Part shown: positions 5,969-8,911 of the stretch, in pieces
Numbering within the stretch: the stretch's first letter is position 1
Layout of the letters: the number at the start of each line of letters is the position of its first letter
Assembly: GCA_002352125.1 (NCBI GenBank)
Contig: DEHU01000291.1
Span: forward strand, 9,391 to 18,301
Reading direction: 5' to 3'
Source of the DNA: Competibacteraceae bacterium UBA2792
GTDB taxonomy: Bacteria; Pseudomonadota; Gammaproteobacteria; Competibacterales; Competibacteraceae
Length of the DNA: 8,911 bases
Notes under the pieces: generated by a model
Told to the model about the DNA's origin: nothing
Databases searched by the model: none
What the model saw: only the letters and a program-made list of their open reading frames with translations
Program-made: the position numbers and the translations under genes

Positions 5969-7570
5969 TTACGACCGCTTTGCAGGGATGGGTTCCAATG
6001 GGTCGGCCGGTTCGTCATCGTCGTCGTCCATCGAAGGCCGGGTCGGTGGCGTAGTGGTTCCAGGATAGGGATCCGGATTATTTGGTATCGACCGATAATT
6101 TGGCGGAACGGCGACAGGTGGTAGACGCGCTGCTCCGGGAGGATAAACGTAAGGCGGCTCCTGGTAATCAGCGTCTTCCAAGTTGCGAGTGTAGCGAGGT
6201 GGTGCGCTAGGCGCCGGTCGGTAAGCGGGCGTATCGACGGGGGCGCCGGATGCTGCCGGTCGGTAAGCGGGCGTATCGACGGGGGCGCCGGGCGCTGCCG
6301 GTCGGTAAGCGGGCCGATCGGGCGTACCGGGCGCCGGACGATACGGCAGTTCGTCGTAATCCGCTGTAGGACTACCGTATGGAGCGTACCGGGATGGCGC
6401 AGGGGGAGCGGGGCGGCTGGCTGCCGGCGGTACCGAAGAATTGCTATAGGGAGCAGGGTACGAATTTGGCGTCCGGCCGGCGGCCGGATAGCTTGGAGCG
6501 GAGCTGGGCGGCGCGGCTGATGCCGAGGGGGCGTATTGGCTGGGTGTGGCTGCTGAAGCAGGGTTTGGCATCCGGTTGGCGGTGGGATAGTCGGCGCTAG
6601 GAGCCATCGGCGATGGGTTGGCCATCGACCCGGCTGGAACCGAGCCCGGTTCGGCCGAAACCGAAACCGGTATCCCGCTGACCTGTTCCACCGCCGCTTG
6701 CAGCGCCGCCTGATCGACGCCGGGCATGTCCGGGCCGGTCTTGGCGATCACCGCGCGCTGGGCTTGCTCCAGCGTGACCTTCATCGGCAGATTGTCCTCC
6801 TCCAAAGGCTCGTGCGATTCGACCAGCAGTTCGCCGTTCAGCCGGCCAACTTTGACAGGTTGGTCGATGAGGCGCACCGGCGTACCGACCGGCACCATCC
6901 CGAACACCCGTTCGATATCCTCCGGATACATCCGCACGCAGCCGTGCGTTACCCTCATGCCGATACCGTAAGGCTTGTTGGTGCCGTGAATGAGATAGCC
7001 GGGTACGCCCAATCGCAGCGCGAAACGGCCCAGTGGATTATCCGGTCCGCCGGGCACGACGTCCGGCAAAATGTCGCCTTCTTTGGCGTGTTCGGCTTTG
7101 ATCGTCGCCGGTGGACGCCAAGGAGGATCGACGTCTTTGGCGACCACTTTGGTTAGTCCCATCGGCGTTTTCCAGTCCATGCGACCAATGCTGACGGGGA
7201 AAGTGTGAACGACTCGTTCTTCCCCGGAACCTGCGGTGGGATAGTAGTACAGCCGCATTTCCGCGATGTTGAGCACGACCCCTTCTCGGGGCGTGTCGGG
7301 CAGGATATAGCGGGTCGGTAGCACAATGGGGGTTCCCTCGCCTGGTGCCCAGCGATCGACGCCAGGATTGGCGTGGACGATTTCGTCGTAGCCGAGGCTA
7401 TGGTTCCTGGCGATATCGATCAGCGTTTCTTCCTTGGTGGCGTAAACGACTTTGACTTCTCCGATCACGTCCGTGTCTGGAGGAGGCAAAGGATAGACCG
7501 TGGCTTGCGCGGTGCTGGCGATCATCCCTGCCAGCAACCAGTGGAAGCGTTTTAAAAATGGGCTTGGCAT
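5969..7570 (-). CDS. LysM plus YkuD L,D-transpeptidase with Pro-rich repeat extension
   Basis: A 533-residue periplasmic enzyme. Signal peptide 1-23 (LLAGMIASTAQA, then TVYP). A LysM-like peptidoglycan-binding segment covers about 38-88 (VYATKEETLIDIARNHSLGYDEIVHANPGV). The YkuD catalytic domain covers about 97-236, with KTPMGLTKV, YLIHGTNKPYGIGMRVTHGCVRMYPEDIE; catalytic Cys211 with His195 and His209. This layout matches the ErfK/YbiS/YcfS group that joins Lpp to peptidoglycan or makes 3-3 crosslinks. Those enzymes end near residue 300-330; here about 200 more residues follow, rich in Pro, Ala, Ser and Tyr, including tandem YRPAxxGAPVDTPA units (about 411-453) and ending with an acidic run (DDDDDE) then AKRS. 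The extension is probably disordered and may cross the peptidoglycan or bind partners. Start ATG at 7570; a weak GGAGA lies 12 nt upstream. It faces the lipoprotein gene tail to tail. Confidence 0.92.
   Translation of the reverse strand: MPSPFLKRFHWLLAGMIASTAQATVYPLPPPDTDVIGEVKVVYATKEETLIDIARNHSLGYDEIVHANPGVDRWAPGEGTPIVLPTRYILPDTPREGVVLNIAEMRLYYYPTAGSGEERVVHTFPVSIGRMDWKTPMGLTKVVAKDVDPPWRPPATIKAEHAKEGDILPDVVPGGPDNPLGRFALRLGVPGYLIHGTNKPYGIGMRVTHGCVRMYPEDIERVFGMVPVGTPVRLIDQPVKVGRLNGELLVESHEPLEEDNLPMKVTLEQAQRAVIAKTGPDMPGVDQAALQAAVEQVSGIPVSVSAEPGSVPAGSMANPSPMAPSADYPTANRMPNPASAATPSQYAPSASAAPPSSAPSYPAAGRTPNSYPAPYSNSSVPPAASRPAPPAPSRYAPYGSPTADYDELPYRPAPGTPDRPAYRPAAPGAPVDTPAYRPAASGAPVDTPAYRPAPSAPPRYTRNLEDADYQEPPYVYPPGAARLPPVAVPPNYRSIPNNPDPYPGTTTPPTRPSMDDDDDEPADPLEPIPAKRS
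6213..6338 (-). repeat. 42-bp tandem repeat, about three copies, in the transpeptidase tail
   Basis: Units begin at 6213, 6255 and 6297 on the + strand. The first two share 37 identical bases; the third keeps about 18 and then diverges, losing two codons. On the coding strand they give YRPA-(A)xGAPVDTPA units. The break-up toward one end is typical of a tandem repeat expanded by slippage. Confidence 0.88.
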
Positions 7571-7913
7571 GGGAGCGTCTTATCTCCGGTGTTGAGGCTC
7601 GTTGACGATAAGTTGGCAAATTCTGCCCGTTATCCCCCGGTAATGCCAGCTCGCGAGCTTGAGCGGGACTCGGAACGGCTAACCGAAAGAAGGATCAGAA
7701 GCGTTTACCGATCCTTTGATGCAGCAATGGTCTTTCATGTTCCATCCGCATGACGAAACTGCGGAAAAATCACCTTAAACCTTATAAAAGAAAAGCTTTC
7801 TTGGGTGAGTTGCGGTATGCTCAGCGTCATTTCAATCAAACGGCCTGCCCATGAAAAATGCGCCGTTCGCGCCATCGAGTTAGCGGATCGGCCAACGAAC
7901 GAGGAGATGGTCC
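7571..7913. other. Divergent intergenic region between the transpeptidase and hoxF
   Basis: I see no convincing gene in this stretch; short frames are out of register with hoxF and have no ribosome-binding site. Visible structure is a perfect 12-bp palindrome AGCTCGCGAGCT (7648-7659) and an inverted repeat AAGGATC/GATCCTT (7690-7716, 13-nt loop). An AT-rich block around 7764-7800 contains TATAAA (7783-7788), a possible -10 for hoxF, but the matching -35 (TGCGGA, 7760-7765) is poor. Promoters for both flanking genes must lie here, yet none is clear enough to call. Confidence 0.6.
7690..7716. repeat. Inverted repeat AAGGATC/GATCCTT
   Basis: Seven-bp arms are separated by 13 nt. There is no T run after it, so it is not an intrinsic terminator. 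It may be a regulator site or have no function. Confidence 0.45.
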
Positions 7914-8911
7914 ATGGCGGAATCCAGCGCGCTGGCCCAGATGGTTCGCGATATCGTGCAGCGCCACGGTGGAATGCCGACCCGGCTGCTGCAAATTCTG
8001 CGCGAGGTGCAGGATAGCCTGACTTGGTTGTCGTCCGATGCGTTGGACCGAGTGGCCGAGGAGCTCGGCATTTCGCCGGCCAAGGTACGCAGCGTCGCCG
8101 AATTCTACTCCTTCCTGTACACGGAACCGCGCGGTTCCTACGACATCCTGTTCAGCGACAACATCACCGACCGGATGCTCGATAATCGCGAATTATTACA
8201 CTACCTCTGCGATCGGCTGGGCGTGGAGATCAACGCCACTCGCGCCGATGGATTGGTCAGCGTCGGCACCACGTCCTGCACCGGCATGTGCGATCAGGGT
8301 CCCGCTGCGCTGGTCAACGGTTACGCGCTGACCCACCTCGACAGGGCGCGCTTGGACCGGATCGTAGAGTTGGTCGATCACCAAACGCCGCTGACCGAAT
8401 GGCCGCGCGAGTTTTTCGAGGTGGTCAGCAACATTCGCCGGGCCGACATCCTGCTGGGCCGGCATTTCGCCGATGGCTCGGCGCTCCGGGCGGCGCTGAA
8501 GTGCGGCTCCGAGGCGATGCTGGAGGAACTGGTCAAGTCCGGCTTGCGCGGCCAGGGTGGCGCCGGGTTTAAGTCCGCTGCCAAGTGGATTTCCTGCCGC
8601 AATGCCCCCGGTGACACGAAATACGTGGTCTGCAACGCTGACGAGGGCGAACCAGGCACCTTCAAGGATCGGGTGCTGATGCAGGATTTCGCCGATTTGG
8701 TGTTCGAGGGCATGACTTTATGCGGCCGGGTGATCGGCGCTCGCCAAGGTTTCGTCTATCTGCGCGGCGAGTACCGCTATATGGTGGACGCGCTGAAAGC
8801 GACTTTGCAACGCCGCCGCGAGGCCGGGTTGCTCGGTGAGGCGATTCTCGGCGATATCTCGTTCAATTTTGACATTGAAATCCATCTCGGCGCCGGCGCC
8901 TATGTCTGCGG
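7914..8911 (+). CDS. hoxF: HoxF, diaphorase subunit of NAD-reducing [NiFe] hydrogenase (3' truncated)
   Basis: The first 332 codons of a NuoE-NuoF fusion; the frame is open at the right edge. Residues 1 to about 150 are the NuoE-like part (RLLQILREVQDSLTWL, VRSVAEFYSFLY), with SCTGMCDQGPAALVNG carrying Cys122 and Cys126. From about 165 the NuoF-like part begins: LRGQGGAGFKSAAKW (211-225) and CNADEGEPGTFKDRVL (240-255) are the FMN/NADH-binding loops, and the window stops inside the GAGAYVCG signature. In HoxF this unit passes electrons between NAD and the hydrogenase through flavin and Fe-S clusters, in the cytoplasm with HoxU, HoxY and HoxH. A full HoxF is about 600 residues. GAGGAG (7901-7906) lies 7 nt before ATG 7914, and an in-frame TAG at 7881 forbids a longer start. 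A fused formate-dehydrogenase beta subunit is the main alternative; the FSDNITDRML and CTGMCDQGP stretches favour HoxF. Genes hoxUYH are expected just beyond the edge. Confidence 0.82.
   Translation, partial: MAESSALAQMVRDIVQRHGGMPTRLLQILREVQDSLTWLSSDALDRVAEELGISPAKVRSVAEFYSFLYTEPRGSYDILFSDNITDRMLDNRELLHYLCDRLGVEINATRADGLVSVGTTSCTGMCDQGPAALVNGYALTHLDRARLDRIVELVDHQTPLTEWPREFFEVVSNIRRADILLGRHFADGSALRAALKCGSEAMLEELVKSGLRGQGGAGFKSAAKWISCRNAPGDTKYVVCNADEGEPGTFKDRVLMQDFADLVFEGMTLCGRVIGARQGFVYLRGEYRYMVDALKATLQRRREAGLLGEAILGDISFNFDIEIHLGAGAYVC

Noticed and set aside
6379..7156. Plus-strand frames opposite the LysM/YkuD transpeptidase
   Set aside because: They lie antisense to a gene with clear catalytic motifs and have no domain or initiation signal.
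7611..7627. TTGGCA...TGCC, resembling a sigma-54 promoter
   Set aside because: GG and GC are separated by 8 nt, not the required 10.
7851..7883. Ten-codon frame ahead of hoxF (possible leader peptide)
   Set aside because: It has no Shine-Dalgarno, no run of regulatory codons and no attenuator hairpin after it.
7805..8017. 70-codon plus-strand frame overlapping the hoxF start
   Set aside because: It starts at GTG without a ribosome-binding site and runs into hoxF in a different frame; its translation shows no domain.

Overview
The window is GC-rich, Gram-negative DNA. Lipoprotein signal peptides with lipoboxes, L,D-transpeptidases, an OprI-like alanine-zipper lipoprotein and a HoxF-type hydrogenase subunit together suggest a gammaproteobacterium. 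A Competibacter-like or purple-sulfur-bacterium-like lineage would fit, but that is inference from gene content only.

Left part (1-4234, all + strand): a probable operon of envelope proteins. It starts with the Pro/Ala-rich C-terminal tail of a protein truncated by the window edge. Next come a TAXI-family periplasmic solute-binding protein with no permease in view, a small secreted beta-rich protein of unknown function, and a 646-residue single-pass membrane protein. That last protein has an N-terminal domain resembling the SrfA family, two long Pro-rich linkers, a coiled coil and a C-terminal YfaP/DUF2135-like beta domain. A 110-residue membrane/coiled-coil protein follows, with its ribosome-binding site touching the previous stop codon. 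This cluster is the least understood part of the window and the best candidate for an undescribed system.

Middle part (4235-7570): an OsmC-family peroxidase-like protein (+), a lipoprotein-type L,D-transpeptidase (+), and a 73-residue OprI/Lpp-like lipoprotein ending in lysine (+). The lipoprotein has its own probable promoter and an unusual leader of repeated GTTGT/ACAA motifs. A strong bidirectional terminator follows. Facing it is a large LysM plus YkuD L,D-transpeptidase (-) with a Pro-rich, tandemly repeated C-terminal extension. An Lpp-like protein lying between two L,D-transpeptidase genes suggests a module that ties the outer membrane to peptidoglycan.

Right part (7571-8911): a 343-bp divergent intergenic region without a convincing gene, then the first 332 codons of hoxF, the diaphorase subunit of an NAD-reducing [NiFe] hydrogenase. 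The gene runs off the window edge. No tRNA, rRNA, CRISPR array, insertion sequence or phage gene was seen.
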